Assembly (NCBI GenBank): GCA_035942035.1
Contig: DASZDK010000015.1
Coordinates: forward strand, 1-33,401
Direction of reading: 5' to 3'
Length of the DNA: 33,401 nt
DNA from: JAHWJR01 sp035942035
Lineage (GTDB): Bacteria; Actinomycetota; Acidimicrobiia; Acidimicrobiales; CADCSY01
This document shows positions 7,871 through 15,158 of the stretch, piece by piece (the first letter of the stretch is position 1; every line of letters starts with the position of its first letter). Under the pieces are notes generated by a model. That model did not search any database. It was not told the origin of the DNA and saw nothing but the letters and a program-made list of their open reading frames with translations. A program made the position numbers and the translations under genes.

Positions 7871-9115
7871 CTACCGACGGTCGGCGCCGTCGTCCGAGTC
7901 GGTGACGACCACGCCCAGGCAGGCGAAGGCGGTGCGCAGGGACTCCTCGACGGCCTGCGGTGAGCCGGCGCGGGCGAAGACGAAGCCGAGGTAGCGGTCG
8001 CCCTCGGGCAGGGCCTGCACCCGGTGACCCTTCGGGATGGTGATCTCGACGCCTTCCACGCCGGGGACGGCCCGGGCCCGTTCCACCCCCCGCACCTCCT
8101 CGAGCACTCCCGACCGGGGGATGGGCACCATCATCACCCCTGCCGCCCGCGCCTCCCGGTCGAGGTGGTCGAGCTCGAGGCCCACGGCGTGGCGCAGGAT
8201 GACCTCCTCCAGCGAGATCCCGGCGCCGAAGCGCAGCGCCCGGGAGCACAGCCCGCCGATGGAGCGGGCCGCCACCTCGAGCAGGACCGGGCCCTGCGCC
8301 CCGAGGCGCACCTCGGCGTGGACGGGCCCCTCGACCAGCCCGAGGACGGCCACGCCGGCAGCGACCACGCCGGCCACCTCGTCCTGCACCGAGGCCGGGA
8401 GCCGGGACGGCGTGACGTAGATGGTCTCCTCGAAGTAGGGCCCCTCCAGCGGGTCGGGCTTGTCGAAGATGGCCAGCACCTCCAGCGCACCGCCCCGTAG
8501 GAGCCCTTCCACCGCCACCTCGGGACCGGCCACGAAGGCCTCCACGAGGATGGGCGACCCGCGGGTCTCGCCGGCCTCGGCGAGGATGGCCCGGACCCGC
8601 TCGCCGGCTGCCACCGCCGCGGCCGGGTCGTCGACGCGGATGACCCCCCGGCTGCCCGAGAGCGACCGCGGCTTGACCACGCAGGGCAGGCCCACCTCGG
8701 TGGCCAGGCCGGCCAGGTCGGCGTCCTCGTCGGCCACGCGAAACTGGGGCTGGCGCACGCTCCCGGCGGACAGGGCCCGGCGCAGGGCGGCCTTGTTGCG
8801 GGTGGCCGCCACCGCCTCCGGAGGATTGTGGGCCAGGCCCAAGCGCTGGCAGGCCAGGGCGGCGGCGACCACGCCCTGCTCGTCGACGGCCACGACGGCG
8901 TCCACCGGCGTGCGCCGGGCCAGCTCGACGATGACGTCGGCGGCGGCCTCCGGACGGTCGAGGGCCACTACCAGGGCGCGGTGCTCCATGGCCCGGGCCA
9001 TGGCTTGGCGGTGCTCGGACGCCACCACCACCTCGACGCCCAGCGCCGACGCCGCCCGCACGAAGTCGGGGGCGCGGTAGGTCCCGGTGGGCAGCAGCAG
9101 GACGACGCGGGGCAC
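7871..9115 (-). CDS. ATP-grasp ligase-like enzyme, partner of the radical SAM selenoprotein
   Basis: 414 residues from GTG 9115. The N-terminal pre-ATP-grasp domain begins with P-R-V-V-L-L-L-P-T-G-T-Y. The ATP-grasp core shows N-K-A-A-L-R (lid helix, near 127), V-V-K-P-R-S-L-S-G-S-R-G-V (near 166, ATP-binding lysine and flexible loop), V-E-A-F-V-A-G-P-E-V-A-V-E (near 215) and H-A-E-V-R...L-L-E-V-A-A-R-S-I-G-G (near 290, Mg ligands). Members activate a carboxylate as acyl-phosphate and join it to an amine or thiol; this resembles the carboxylate-amine ligases of small-molecule pathways. It precedes the selenoprotein by 21 bp and probably acts in the same pathway. Its start lies 17 bp from the divergent nfu-type gene, with AGGAGG directly against the GTG, which argues for a leaderless transcript. 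Confidence 0.85.
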   Translation of the reverse strand: MPRVVLLLPTGTYRAPDFVRAASALGVEVVVASEHRQAMARAMEHRALVVALDRPEAAADVIVELARRTPVDAVVAVDEQGVVAAALACQRLGLAHNPPEAVAATRNKAALRRALSAGSVRQPQFRVADEDADLAGLATEVGLPCVVKPRSLSGSRGVIRVDDPAAAVAAGERVRAILAEAGETRGSPILVEAFVAGPEVAVEGLLRGGALEVLAIFDKPDPLEGPYFEETIYVTPSRLPASVQDEVAGVVAAGVAVLGLVEGPVHAEVRLGAQGPVLLEVAARSIGGLCSRALRFGAGISLEEVILRHAVGLELDHLDREARAAGVMMVPIPRSGVLEEVRGVERARAVPGVEGVEITIPKGHRVQALPEGDRYLGFVFARAGSPQAVEESLRTAFACLGVVVTDSDDGADRR

Positions 9116-9132
9116 CCTCCTATCATGGAGGC
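9116..9132. promoter_or_regulatory. Candidate bidirectional leaderless promoter core
   Basis: Only 17 bp separate the starts of the divergent ATP-grasp and nfu-type genes. TATCAT (9121-9126) sits exactly 7 bp before ATG 9133, the place for a -10 box if transcription begins at the start codon. Read the other way, CATGAT (9127-9122) sits exactly 7 bp before GTG 9115. Shine-Dalgarno-like sequences touch both starts (0-1 nt), too close for normal use. A shared, nearly symmetric -10 driving two leaderless messages is the simplest reading. No -35 is assigned. Confidence 0.45.
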
Positions 9133-9774
9133 ATGGCCGACCAACAGCCCGTGCTCACCGTGACCGACCAGGCCCGCAAGAAGGTGCTGACCCTGCGTGA
9201 GGGCGAACCCAACGCCGACCAGCTGGCCCTGTGGGTGGAGGTGACCGGGGCGGCGGGAGCGCAGTTCACCTACGACATGTACTTCGACACGCTCGACAAG
9301 GCCGGCGACGACGACCTGGTGCAGCGCCACGACGACCTGCCCGTGGTCGTGCCCACCGCCAGCGTCGACCGGCTGCGCGGCGCCACGCTGGGCGTGAGCC
9401 GCGACCTGCTCAACCCGGGCATGACCATCACCAACCCCAACACACCCCCGGCTCCGGCCAGCCCGGCCATCAGTGCCCGGCCTCCGGCCGACCTGAGCGG
9501 CGACGTGGCCCAGCGGGTGATCCAGGTGCTCGACGCCCAGATCAACCCCAGCATCGCCAGCCACGGCGGGCAGGCCGAGTTGGTGGCGGTGGAGGACACC
9601 ACCGCCTACCTGCGGCTGTCCGGCGGGTGCCAGGGCTGTGGCATGGCCACCGTCACCCTCAGCCAGGGCATCGAGGTGGCCATCCGGGAGTCGGTCCCCG
9701 ACATCACCAGCGTGGTCGACGTGACCGATCACGCCAGCGGCGCCAACCCCTACTACGAGCCAGCCAAGAAGTAA
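9133..9774 (+). CDS. nfuA: Nfu-type Fe-S cluster carrier (degenerate A-type domain plus NifU C-terminal domain)
   Basis: 213 residues. The first 100 look like a HesB/IscA (A-type) fold (L-T-V-T-D-Q-A-R-K-K-V, L-W-V-E-V-T-G) without the cluster-binding cysteines, as in NfuA-type proteins. A P/A-rich linker (about 102-120) leads to the NifU-like domain (about 122-200): V-I-Q-V-L-D-A-Q-I-N-P-S-I-A-S-H-G-G and L-S-G-G-C166-Q-G-C169-G, the CxxC that binds a 4Fe-4S cluster at the dimer interface. It delivers clusters to apo-proteins in the cytosol. It diverges from the ATP-grasp/radical SAM operon with only 17 bp between starts; supplying the radical SAM cluster is an attractive but unproven link. 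A hairpin terminator follows the TAA. Confidence 0.9.
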   Translation: MADQQPVLTVTDQARKKVLTLREGEPNADQLALWVEVTGAAGAQFTYDMYFDTLDKAGDDDLVQRHDDLPVVVPTASVDRLRGATLGVSRDLLNPGMTITNPNTPPAPASPAISARPPADLSGDVAQRVIQVLDAQINPSIASHGGQAELVAVEDTTAYLRLSGGCQGCGMATVTLSQGIEVAIRESVPDITSVVDVTDHASGANPYYEPAKK

Positions 9775-9782
9775 CCGTTCGT

Positions 9783-9806
9783 CGCCGGCCGCCACTCCGG
9801 CCGGCG
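9783..9806. terminator. Bidirectional hairpin between nfu-type gene and sigma-factor gene
   Basis: CGCCGGCC (9783-9790) and GGCCGGCG (9799-9806) form a perfect 8-bp stem with an 8-nt loop between two convergent genes that end at 9774 and 9814. On the plus strand CGGGTTTCT follows, a weak T-tract. Position and symmetry suggest it serves both genes. Confidence 0.6.
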
Positions 9807-9813
9807 CGGGTTT

Positions 9814-10470
9814 CTAAGACACCGCCATCCGCTGGCCCACCAGCTCCTCGGGCCGCCGGCCCTCGACCTTGCGCTTGATGCGCTGGAGGGCGTTGTCGAC
9901 CGACTTGGGCCGCCGGCCGACCTCGGCCCCGATCTCCTCGTAGCTCTTGCCCTCGACGAACAACCGCAGCACTTCGACCTCGAGGCCCGAGAGCATGGCC
10001 GCCACTGCCCGGCCGGTGGCCTGGGCGTCCTCGCCGCCCACCACGTGCTCGGCAGGGTCGGCAGCGCCGGCGTCGGCGAGGAGCTGCTCGACTGACGGGT
10101 CGCCGGGTTCCTCGTCGCGGTCTGCTGAGATGGAGACGTACTGGTTGAGAGGCCGGTGCTTCTGGCGCCGGGCGACCTTGATGGCGGTGAGGAGCTGGCG
10201 GGTGATGCACAGCTCGGCGAACGCTCGGAACGACGACGGCCGGTCCGCCCGGTAGTCGCGGACGGCCTTGTACAGGCCGATCAACGCTTCCTGGGTGATG
10301 TCGTCGTCGTCACCACCGGCGATGAAGTAGCCCCGACCTTTGGAGCAGGCGAAGCGGCGATAGCGCTGGATCAGCGCCCGTTGGGCCAGGTCGTCACCCT
10401 GCTGGGCCAGGACCACCAGGTCGTCGTCGCCGAGTTCGTGGAGGGCAGCCGTTGCAAGACGAGGAGACAA
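9814..10470 (-). CDS. sigH: RNA polymerase sigma factor, SigH (Spo0H)-like
   Basis: 218 residues from TTG 10470, the same length as B. subtilis SigH. This start is chosen for its AGGAG (10477-10481) at 6-nt spacing; the frame is open further upstream to 10596 but that extension has no family resemblance. Region 2 holds L-V-V-L-A-Q-Q-G-D, A-L-I-Q-R-Y-R-R-F and D-D-D-D-I-T-Q-E-A-L-I-G-L-Y-K-A-V-R-D-Y, the core-binding and -10 segments. Region 4 holds L-S-G-L-E-V-E-V-L-R-L-F-V-E-G-K-S-Y-E-E-I and P-K-S-V-D-N-A-L-Q-R-I-K-R-K, a helix-turn-helix for -35 contact. It sits after rlmB, the same place as sigH in Firmicutes. The regulon cannot be inferred here. Confidence 0.9.
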   Translation of the reverse strand: MSPRLATAALHELGDDDLVVLAQQGDDLAQRALIQRYRRFACSKGRGYFIAGGDDDDITQEALIGLYKAVRDYRADRPSSFRAFAELCITRQLLTAIKVARRQKHRPLNQYVSISADRDEEPGDPSVEQLLADAGAADPAEHVVGGEDAQATGRAVAAMLSGLEVEVLRLFVEGKSYEEIGAEVGRRPKSVDNALQRIKRKVEGRRPEELVGQRMAVS

Positions 10471-10587
10471 TGAGGGCTCCTGAACTGGTGCGATGCGAGA
10501 TGTTGTCCGTCTATCAACCGGCAACCGGCGACAGGGACCGAGGCTAATTGCGCGGTCCGACAGCTCCATGGCAGGCGTGTGACAAGA

Positions 10588-10605
10588 CCGTGACAATAGT
10601 CACGG
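10588..10605. terminator. Perfect hairpin between rlmB and sigH: terminator or operator
   Basis: CCGTGAC (10588-10594) and GTCACGG (10599-10605) are a perfect inverted repeat with a 4-nt AATA loop, 18 bp after the rlmB stop. On the minus strand it is followed by TCTTGTC, which is only weakly T-rich. It may attenuate read-through from rlmB into sigH, or be a protein-binding site controlling sigH, whose message needs a promoter in the 152-bp gap. Confidence 0.5.
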
Positions 10606-10622
10606 TTGAAATGACGCCAGGG

Positions 10623-11528
10623 TCAGCTGAGGCGCCGGCGGGCCACCTCGAAGAACGCCAGGACGCCGGCACTGGCCACGTTGAGTGACGGAAGCGCGCC
10701 CCGCAGCGGGATCGAGGCGAGCACGTCGCAGCGATCCCGCACCAGGCGGCTGAGTCCCCGGCCCTCGGCGCCCAGCACCAGGGCCACCGGCTCGCCGGCG
10801 AGGGTGAGGTCGAACAGGCTCGTGCTCCCGGCCACGTCCAACCCGACGGCCCACACCCCGTGCTCCCGCGCTCGGCCCAGCGCGGCGGGCAGCCCCGGGA
10901 CCACGGCAATGGGCAGGTGCTCGACCGCCCCCGCGGCCGCCTTGGCCACCGTCGGGGTCACGTGCGCCGCCCGGTGGCGAGGAAGGACCACGCCCGACAC
11001 GCCGGCGCACTCGGCTGACCGCAGCAGAGCCCCCAGGTTCTGAGGATCGGTGATGCCGTCCAGGCACGCCACGAAGGGGGGCGCTTCCCCTTTTCCCCGG
11101 GTGAGCAGCTCGTCGAGGTCGGCCTCGGGCAGGGCGTCCGCATGGGCGAGCACCCCCTGCGGCGCCTCCGAACGGGCCTCGTCCCGGAGGGCCCCCGCTG
11201 GCACCTGCCGGACCCGCACCCGGGCCTCGCCGGCGAGCTCGAGGATGTCGCCGAGGATGGGGGCGTCGCCCACGTCGTCGGCCAGCCACACGTCCCGCAC
11301 CCGGCGCCGGCCGGCCACCAGCAGCTCCTTGACCGCGTGGCGGCCCTCGACCTGCTCGCCACCGAGGCCCCGAGGGCCTGACGACCTGGCCGGACGCCCG
11401 GGCTGGCGGGAGCGACGGTCCGGCGAGTTCCGCCGTCCCCGGGTCCGTGGGGCGGAGCTCCGACCGGGGCCCCGACCGGTGCCGCGAGCCTCTTCCGGGC
11501 GCTGCGGGCGCCGGCGGGCGGGGCTCAT
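10623..11528 (-). CDS. rlmB: 23S rRNA 2'-O-methyltransferase RlmB (TrmH/SpoU family)
   Basis: 301 residues from ATG 11528. This start forms an ATGA overlap with the ispF stop, so translation is coupled; the frame stays open upstream but only in the antisense shadow of ispF. The first 55 residues are R/P/G-rich and basic, a likely disordered RNA-binding extension. G-E-Q-V-E-G-R-H-A-V-K-E-L-L then begins the L30e-like substrate-binding domain. The SPOUT catalytic part shows N-L-G-A-L-L-R-S-A-E (motif 1, catalytic Arg), L-V-L-G-A-E-G-R-G-L-S (motif 2) and S-I-P-L-R-G...S-L-N-V-A-S-A (motif 3). These form the trefoil-knot SAM site. It methylates the guanosine equivalent to G2251 of 23S rRNA. Specificity for that site versus another SpoU target is inferred from gene order. 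Confidence 0.9.
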   Translation of the reverse strand: MSPARRRPQRPEEARGTGRGPGRSSAPRTRGRRNSPDRRSRQPGRPARSSGPRGLGGEQVEGRHAVKELLVAGRRRVRDVWLADDVGDAPILGDILELAGEARVRVRQVPAGALRDEARSEAPQGVLAHADALPEADLDELLTRGKGEAPPFVACLDGITDPQNLGALLRSAECAGVSGVVLPRHRAAHVTPTVAKAAAGAVEHLPIAVVPGLPAALGRAREHGVWAVGLDVAGSTSLFDLTLAGEPVALVLGAEGRGLSRLVRDRCDVLASIPLRGALPSLNVASAGVLAFFEVARRRLS

Positions 11529-12019
11529 CGGTCCCGCCGCTGCACCAATGCCACCGCCCAGCAGGCTACGCCCTCGCCTCGGCCCAGGGCCCCGAGGCCC
11601 TCGGTCCGGCGGCCCTTCACGGTCACGTCGGCCCCTGCCGCCCGGCTGAGGGCTGCCTCCATCTCCTGGCGCCGGGGCGCCAGCCGGGGGACGTCGAGGA
11701 CCACGGCGCAGTCCACGTTGACCGGCTCCCATCCCGCCTCGTCCAACCGCTGGCGCACGGTGGCGAGCAGCTTCAGGCTGTCGGCCCCTTCCCAGGCAGG
11801 ATCCGTGTCGGGGAAGTGGCTGCCCAGGTCGCCGAGCCGGCCGGCACCGAGCAGGGCGTCGGCGGCGGCGTGGGCCACCACGTCGGCGTCGCTGTGCCCG
11901 GCGAGGCCACGTTCGCCGGCGAAGGCCACACCACCCAGCACCAGTGAGCGACCCGGGTCGTCGCTGTAGGGGTGGACGTCGAAGCCCAGGCCCACCCGGG
12001 TGGTGGCCGGAACGCTCAC
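11525..12019 (-). CDS. ispF: 2-C-methyl-D-erythritol 2,4-cyclodiphosphate synthase
   Basis: 164 residues from GTG 12019, which overlaps the ispD stop as GTGA. The upstream continuation of this frame is the shadow of ispD. Metal ligands D14 and H16 lie in G-L-G-F-D-V-H-P-Y, and the third histidine in L-A-G-H-S-D-A-D-V-V-A-H-A. Other hallmarks are L-G-D-L-G-S-H-F-P-D-T-D and V-K-G-R-R-T-E-G-L-G, where families usually have K-A-T-T-T-E. The enzyme cyclises CDP-ME-2-phosphate to MEcPP, step five of the MEP isoprenoid pathway, as a trimer with Zn and Mg. It is coupled on both sides (ispD upstream, rlmB downstream) by 4-nt overlaps. Confidence 0.95.
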   Translation of the reverse strand: MSVPATTRVGLGFDVHPYSDDPGRSLVLGGVAFAGERGLAGHSDADVVAHAAADALLGAGRLGDLGSHFPDTDPAWEGADSLKLLATVRQRLDEAGWEPVNVDCAVVLDVPRLAPRRQEMEAALSRAAGADVTVKGRRTEGLGALGRGEGVACWAVALVQRRDR

Positions 12020-12675
12020 TGGTCCACCCTCGCCGTCAGCGCCTTCTGGGCGGCGACCAGGTCGGCGGGCCCGGTCACCTTGGCATTGGCCGGCTCGCCG
12101 GGGACGACCACCACTCGACCGCCGGCCCGCTCGACCAGGGCGGCGTCGTCGGTGGCCTCGGGGTGCCCGCCATGGGCCTTGCGCAGGGCGGAGGCGGCGA
12201 AGGCCTGGGGCGTCTGCACCACCACCAGGCCCGTCCGGTCGAGGGTCTCCACCACCACGCCGTCGCCGTCCACCCGCTTGACCGTGTCGACCACGGGGAC
12301 GCCGGGAACGGCGGCGGAGGCCCCGGCTCGCACGGCGGCGACCACCGCGGCGAACAGCTCCGGCGTGGCGCAGGGGCGGGCGGCGTCGTGGACCACCACC
12401 ACGTCGGCGTCCTCGGGGACGGCGGCCAACCCGGCCCGCACCGACGCCGAGCGGGTGGCACCGCCGGCCACCACCCGGTCGGCGAGGGGCTCGCGCTGAC
12501 CGGTGTGCTCGGCGCTCACCACCGTCACCAGCCCGTCGCTCACCGTCCGGGCCGCCGCCAGCGCCCAGTCGAGCACCCGCCGGCCGGCCACCACCTCGTA
12601 CTGCTTGGCGCCGCCGAAGCGCGTGCCCCGACCCGCGGCCACGACCACCGTCCACACCTCTGCCACGCCGGTCAC
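12016..12675 (-). CDS. ispD: 2-C-methyl-D-erythritol 4-phosphate cytidylyltransferase
   Basis: 219 residues from GTG 12675; GTG 12666 (V-A-E-V-W) is an equally plausible start, and neither has a strong binding site. The nucleotide-binding signature is V-V-V-A-A-G-R-G-T-R-F-G followed by A-K-Q-Y. V-V-H-D-A-A-R-P supplies the metal-binding Asp and the conserved D-A-A-R-P loop, and V-V-V-Q-T-P-Q-A-F follows. A-T-D-D-A-A-L-V-E-R-A-G and V-V-P-G-E-P-A-N-A-K-V-T carry the C-terminal lysine. It transfers CMP from CTP to MEP. It is 52 bp downstream of disA on the same strand and overlaps ispF by 4 nt, so disA-ispD-ispF-rlmB probably forms one transcript. Confidence 0.93.
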   Translation of the reverse strand: MTGVAEVWTVVVAAGRGTRFGGAKQYEVVAGRRVLDWALAAARTVSDGLVTVVSAEHTGQREPLADRVVAGGATRSASVRAGLAAVPEDADVVVVHDAARPCATPELFAAVVAAVRAGASAAVPGVPVVDTVKRVDGDGVVVETLDRTGLVVVQTPQAFAASALRKAHGGHPEATDDAALVERAGGRVVVVPGEPANAKVTGPADLVAAQKALTARVDQ

Positions 12676-12727
12676 ACTACGAGCGGGTCAGCCGGCACCA
12701 GATCTCGCCGGACGGCGAGGCGGCCCG

Positions 12728-13870
12728 TCAGTTGTAGCGGTCGAGGATGCTGGTCTCGGCCAGCCGGGACAGGCCCTCCTTGATGCTGCGGGCCCGGGCC
12801 TCGCCCACCTCCTTGACGTCGTCGAGGTCGGCGATGGTCGCCCGCATGATCTTCTGCAGGCTGCCGAACCGGTCGACGATGAGCTCGATGACCGGCTGCG
12901 GCAGGCGGGGCACCTTGGAGAGAAGCCGAAACCCTCTCGGCGACAGGCTCAGGTCGAGATCGGGGGTGCCGCCGGGCAGGTGCAGCATGGAGGCCACCGT
13001 CTTGAGGTCGAGCAGGTCCTCGGTACCCAGGTTGGCCAAACCATCGAGCACCTCGGGCAGGTGCCACCCGGTCTCCTCGTGGAAGTAGTCGCGGATCAGC
13101 AGGCGGCGGTCGTCCTCGACCCCTCCCATGAGCTCCTCGAGCTGGAGGCGGACCAGGCGGCCGTCGACACCAAGCTCGATGATGTGACGCTCGATCTCCT
13201 CGGCGATGCGGCGCACCATCTCCATGCGCTGGAGCACGGTGACGACGTCGCGCAAGGTGACGAGGTCCTCGATCTCCAACGCCGACAGCGATGCCGACAC
13301 CGTGTCGAGGCGGTTCTTGTAGCGCTCGAGCGTGGACAGGGCCTGGTTGGCCCGGGCCAGTAGGCGAGGGATGGGTTCGAGGGGGTGCTTCTCGTTGCCC
13401 ACGTAGACGGCGATGACCGACTGGTCCTCTGACACCGAGATCACCGGGACGGAGATGGAGCGGGCCACCCGCTCGGCGGTGCGGTGACGAGTCCCGGTCT
13501 CCGAGGTGGCCACGTTGGGGTTGGGCACGAGATGGACGTTGGCCCGAGCGATGCGGCTGGCGTCGGAGGCGAGGATGATGGCGCCGTCCATCTTGGCCAG
13601 CTCGGACAGCCGCTGGGGGCTGAAGGCGGCGTCGAGGAGGAAGCCCCCAGAGCAGATGTTGAGCACCTCCGGCCCGTCGCCCACCACGATCAGGCCGCCC
13701 ATCTCGGCCTGGAGGATGCGGTCGAGGCCCTCACGAAGCGGCTTCCCGGGCGCCACCGAGGCCAGCGCCTCGAGGAGCATGCAGCTGCGGCGGAGAGCCA
13801 CGTCGGGAATCCTAGTGGTGAGCCGGTCCCGCATCGTCCGGCCATTGTGCCCGGATCTGGCGTTGGGCAT
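12728..13870 (-). CDS. disA: Diadenylate cyclase DisA, DNA-integrity scanning protein
   Basis: About 380 residues from ATG 13870 (GGGAG about 10 nt upstream; GTG 13876 and ATG 13834 are alternatives). The N-terminal DAC domain (about 20-150) has K-M-D-G-A-I-I-L (DGA motif), V-H-L-V-P-N-P and S-E-T-G-T-R-H-R-T-A-E-R-V-A (RHRTAE), the residues that join two ATP into c-di-AMP. A long helical linker (about 160-290) includes T-L-E-R-Y-K-N-R-L and V-T-L-R-D-V-V-T-V-L. The C-terminal RuvA-like helix-hairpin-helix domain (L-S-K-V-P-R-L-P, D-L-D-D-V-K-E-V-G-E-A-R-A-R) binds branched DNA. Members are octamers that report DNA integrity. The membrane gene at 13907-14395 precedes it by about 36 bp on the same strand, so the PadR-linked promoter may also drive disA. 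Confidence 0.96.
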   Translation of the reverse strand: MPNARSGHNGRTMRDRLTTRIPDVALRRSCMLLEALASVAPGKPLREGLDRILQAEMGGLIVVGDGPEVLNICSGGFLLDAAFSPQRLSELAKMDGAIILASDASRIARANVHLVPNPNVATSETGTRHRTAERVARSISVPVISVSEDQSVIAVYVGNEKHPLEPIPRLLARANQALSTLERYKNRLDTVSASLSALEIEDLVTLRDVVTVLQRMEMVRRIAEEIERHIIELGVDGRLVRLQLEELMGGVEDDRRLLIRDYFHEETGWHLPEVLDGLANLGTEDLLDLKTVASMLHLPGGTPDLDLSLSPRGFRLLSKVPRLPQPVIELIVDRFGSLQKIMRATIADLDDVKEVGEARARSIKEGLSRLAETSILDRYN

Positions 13871-13906
13871 GACCACATTGCTCCCAGTGCTCGGAGACAG
13901 GGCCCG

Positions 13907-14395
13907 TCATCTACCCTCGATGCCGGTGGCGCAGGCGGACGGCGGCTGGGCCACGGCCTTGGGCGCCGCGGCCTTCGAGGTGCGGTGGGCGGCGACGGCG
14001 ATGAGTGGCGACCCGACGATGGTTGGTGCGACCCAGCCCAACGGCGAGCTCCAGTTGACGACCAGCAGCGCGGTCACCAGCGACACGTAGGAGCCGCACA
14101 GGAGCCGCACGTGCCAGGGCAGCCAGCCGGTGGGCCGGCGCCGGGCGAGCCACCACCCGGCCACGGCGGCGGCCTCGGTGGCCACGGCGATCATGGCCAG
14201 CGCCCACAGGCGGGCCCACGCCAGTGTGGCCAACGCGACGGCGCTGGCGGCGACCACGGCCACGGCGGCCTGGTAGGCGGTGCCTGCCCGCGTGTGGCGG
14301 CCAGGGACCTTGGCGGCGCCCATGGCCAGCGGGCCGAGCACCAGCCCGGCGCCGCCGGCGGCGACGTGTACGGCGAGCACCGCGGTGCGCAGCAT
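13907..14395 (-). CDS. Multi-pass membrane protein next to a PadR regulator
   Basis: 162 residues from ATG 14395, with GGAAGG about 9 nt upstream. Hydrophobic segments lie near residues 5-25, 40-60, 64-85, 96-114 and 118-136. A conserved-looking H-V-A-A-G-G-A-G-L-V-L-G-P-L-A-M and a G-R-H-T-R-A-G-T-A-Y loop follow the first segment. Both resemble the four- to five-helix DUF2306-like membrane proteins, where histidines in helices are thought to bind haem; that assignment is tentative. It diverges from a PadR-type regulator with paired operators between them, the usual layout for a regulator and its target. Reading on, it runs into disA. Confidence 0.8.
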   Translation of the reverse strand: MLRTAVLAVHVAAGGAGLVLGPLAMGAAKVPGRHTRAGTAYQAAVAVVAASAVALATLAWARLWALAMIAVATEAAAVAGWWLARRRPTGWLPWHVRLLCGSYVSLVTALLVVNWSSPLGWVAPTIVGSPLIAVAAHRTSKAAAPKAVAQPPSACATGIEGR

Positions 14396-14405
14396 GGCGA
14401 CTACC

Positions 14406-14456
14406 TTCCACTATGGAATGACCTAACGAAGGGTAACCATATGCCACTGTGGAATG
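14406..14456. promoter_or_regulatory. Paired operator sites in the PadR/membrane-gene intergenic region
   Basis: CCACTATGGAATG (14408-14420) and CCACTGTGGAATG (14444-14456) are 13-bp direct repeats with one mismatch, 36 bp apart. Each is also a dyad: TTCCA-CTA-TGGAA (14406-14418) and CCAC-T-GTGG (14444-14452). PadR-type repressors bind such dyads in their own divergent promoters. A -10-like TAACCATAT (about 14433-14441) lies between the sites. Confidence 0.65.
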
Positions 14457-14469
14457 TCAAGGGGTGTGG

Positions 14470-15003
14470 GTGCCCGACCGACCGCTGAACGCCACGGCGG
14501 CGTCGCTGCTGGGGTTCCTGCACGCCGGCCCCATGACCGGCTGGGACCTGATGACGACCGCCGAGGTGGTGATCGGCGACTTCTGGAGCCTCACCCGCAG
14601 CCAGGTCTACCGGGAGCTGGCGGCCATGGACCGGGACGGGTTGGTCGCGGCGGGGGAGACGGGGCCACGGGACCGGCGTCCCTACTCGCTCACCGAGTCG
14701 GGACGGGCGGCGTTCCGGGAGTGGATCGAGCGAGAGCCCGGCCCCGAGCAGATCCGCTACCCGTTGTTGCTCGCCATCGCCTTCGGCCGGCACCTGGCCC
14801 CGGCACGCCTGGCCGCCTTCGTCGCCTCCCATCGCCAGGTGCACGCCAGCCGCCTGGAGGAGTACCAAGCGCTGCGAGCCGATGTCGGGGATGCCCTCGA
14901 GCCGTTTGCCGCGGCCACGCTCGACTTCGGGATCCGCTACGAGCAGGCGGTCCTCGAGTGGTTCGCCGGTCTGCCCGACCTGCTGCCGCTCGACGAGGAC
15001 TGA
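14470..15003 (+). CDS. PadR-family transcriptional regulator
   Basis: 177 residues from GTG 14470, preferred because AAGGGG lies 5-6 nt upstream. The frame is open back to GTG 14449, which would overlap the operator. The N-terminal winged helix reads A-A-S-L-L-G-F-L-H-A-G-P-M-T-G-W-D-L, F-W-S-L-T-R-S-Q-V-Y-R-E-L (recognition helix), D-G-L-V-A-A-G and R-P-Y-S-L-T-E-S-G-R-A-A-F-R-E-W (wing). The C-terminal half is a helical dimerisation region ending in V-L-E-W-F. PadR members repress nearby genes and often sense phenolics, drugs or stress. The likely targets are itself and the divergent membrane gene, and through that gene possibly disA. Confidence 0.9.
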   Translation: MPDRPLNATAASLLGFLHAGPMTGWDLMTTAEVVIGDFWSLTRSQVYRELAAMDRDGLVAAGETGPRDRRPYSLTESGRAAFREWIEREPGPEQIRYPLLLAIAFGRHLAPARLAAFVASHRQVHASRLEEYQALRADVGDALEPFAAATLDFGIRYEQAVLEWFAGLPDLLPLDED

Positions 15004-15158
15004 CCGCCCTCCGAGCTCGAGGGGCCACCCCGACCCCTCGGGAGCGGCGACCGCCGGCCCGCCCCTCCCGGGACGGTGGAGAGGCGGCGGCGGGCAGGAC
15101 CGTCACGACGGCATCGCACGGTGCTCCGGCGGCTGCCCGGGCACCATGTTAGGCATGC

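Noticed and set aside
11529..11732. N-terminal extension of RlmB
   Set aside because: Lies within ispF and is G/R/P-rich; ATG 11528 gives the ATGA overlap.
12020..12655. N-terminal extension of IspF
   Set aside because: Out-of-frame shadow of ispD; GTG 12019 gives the coupled overlap and the standard family length.
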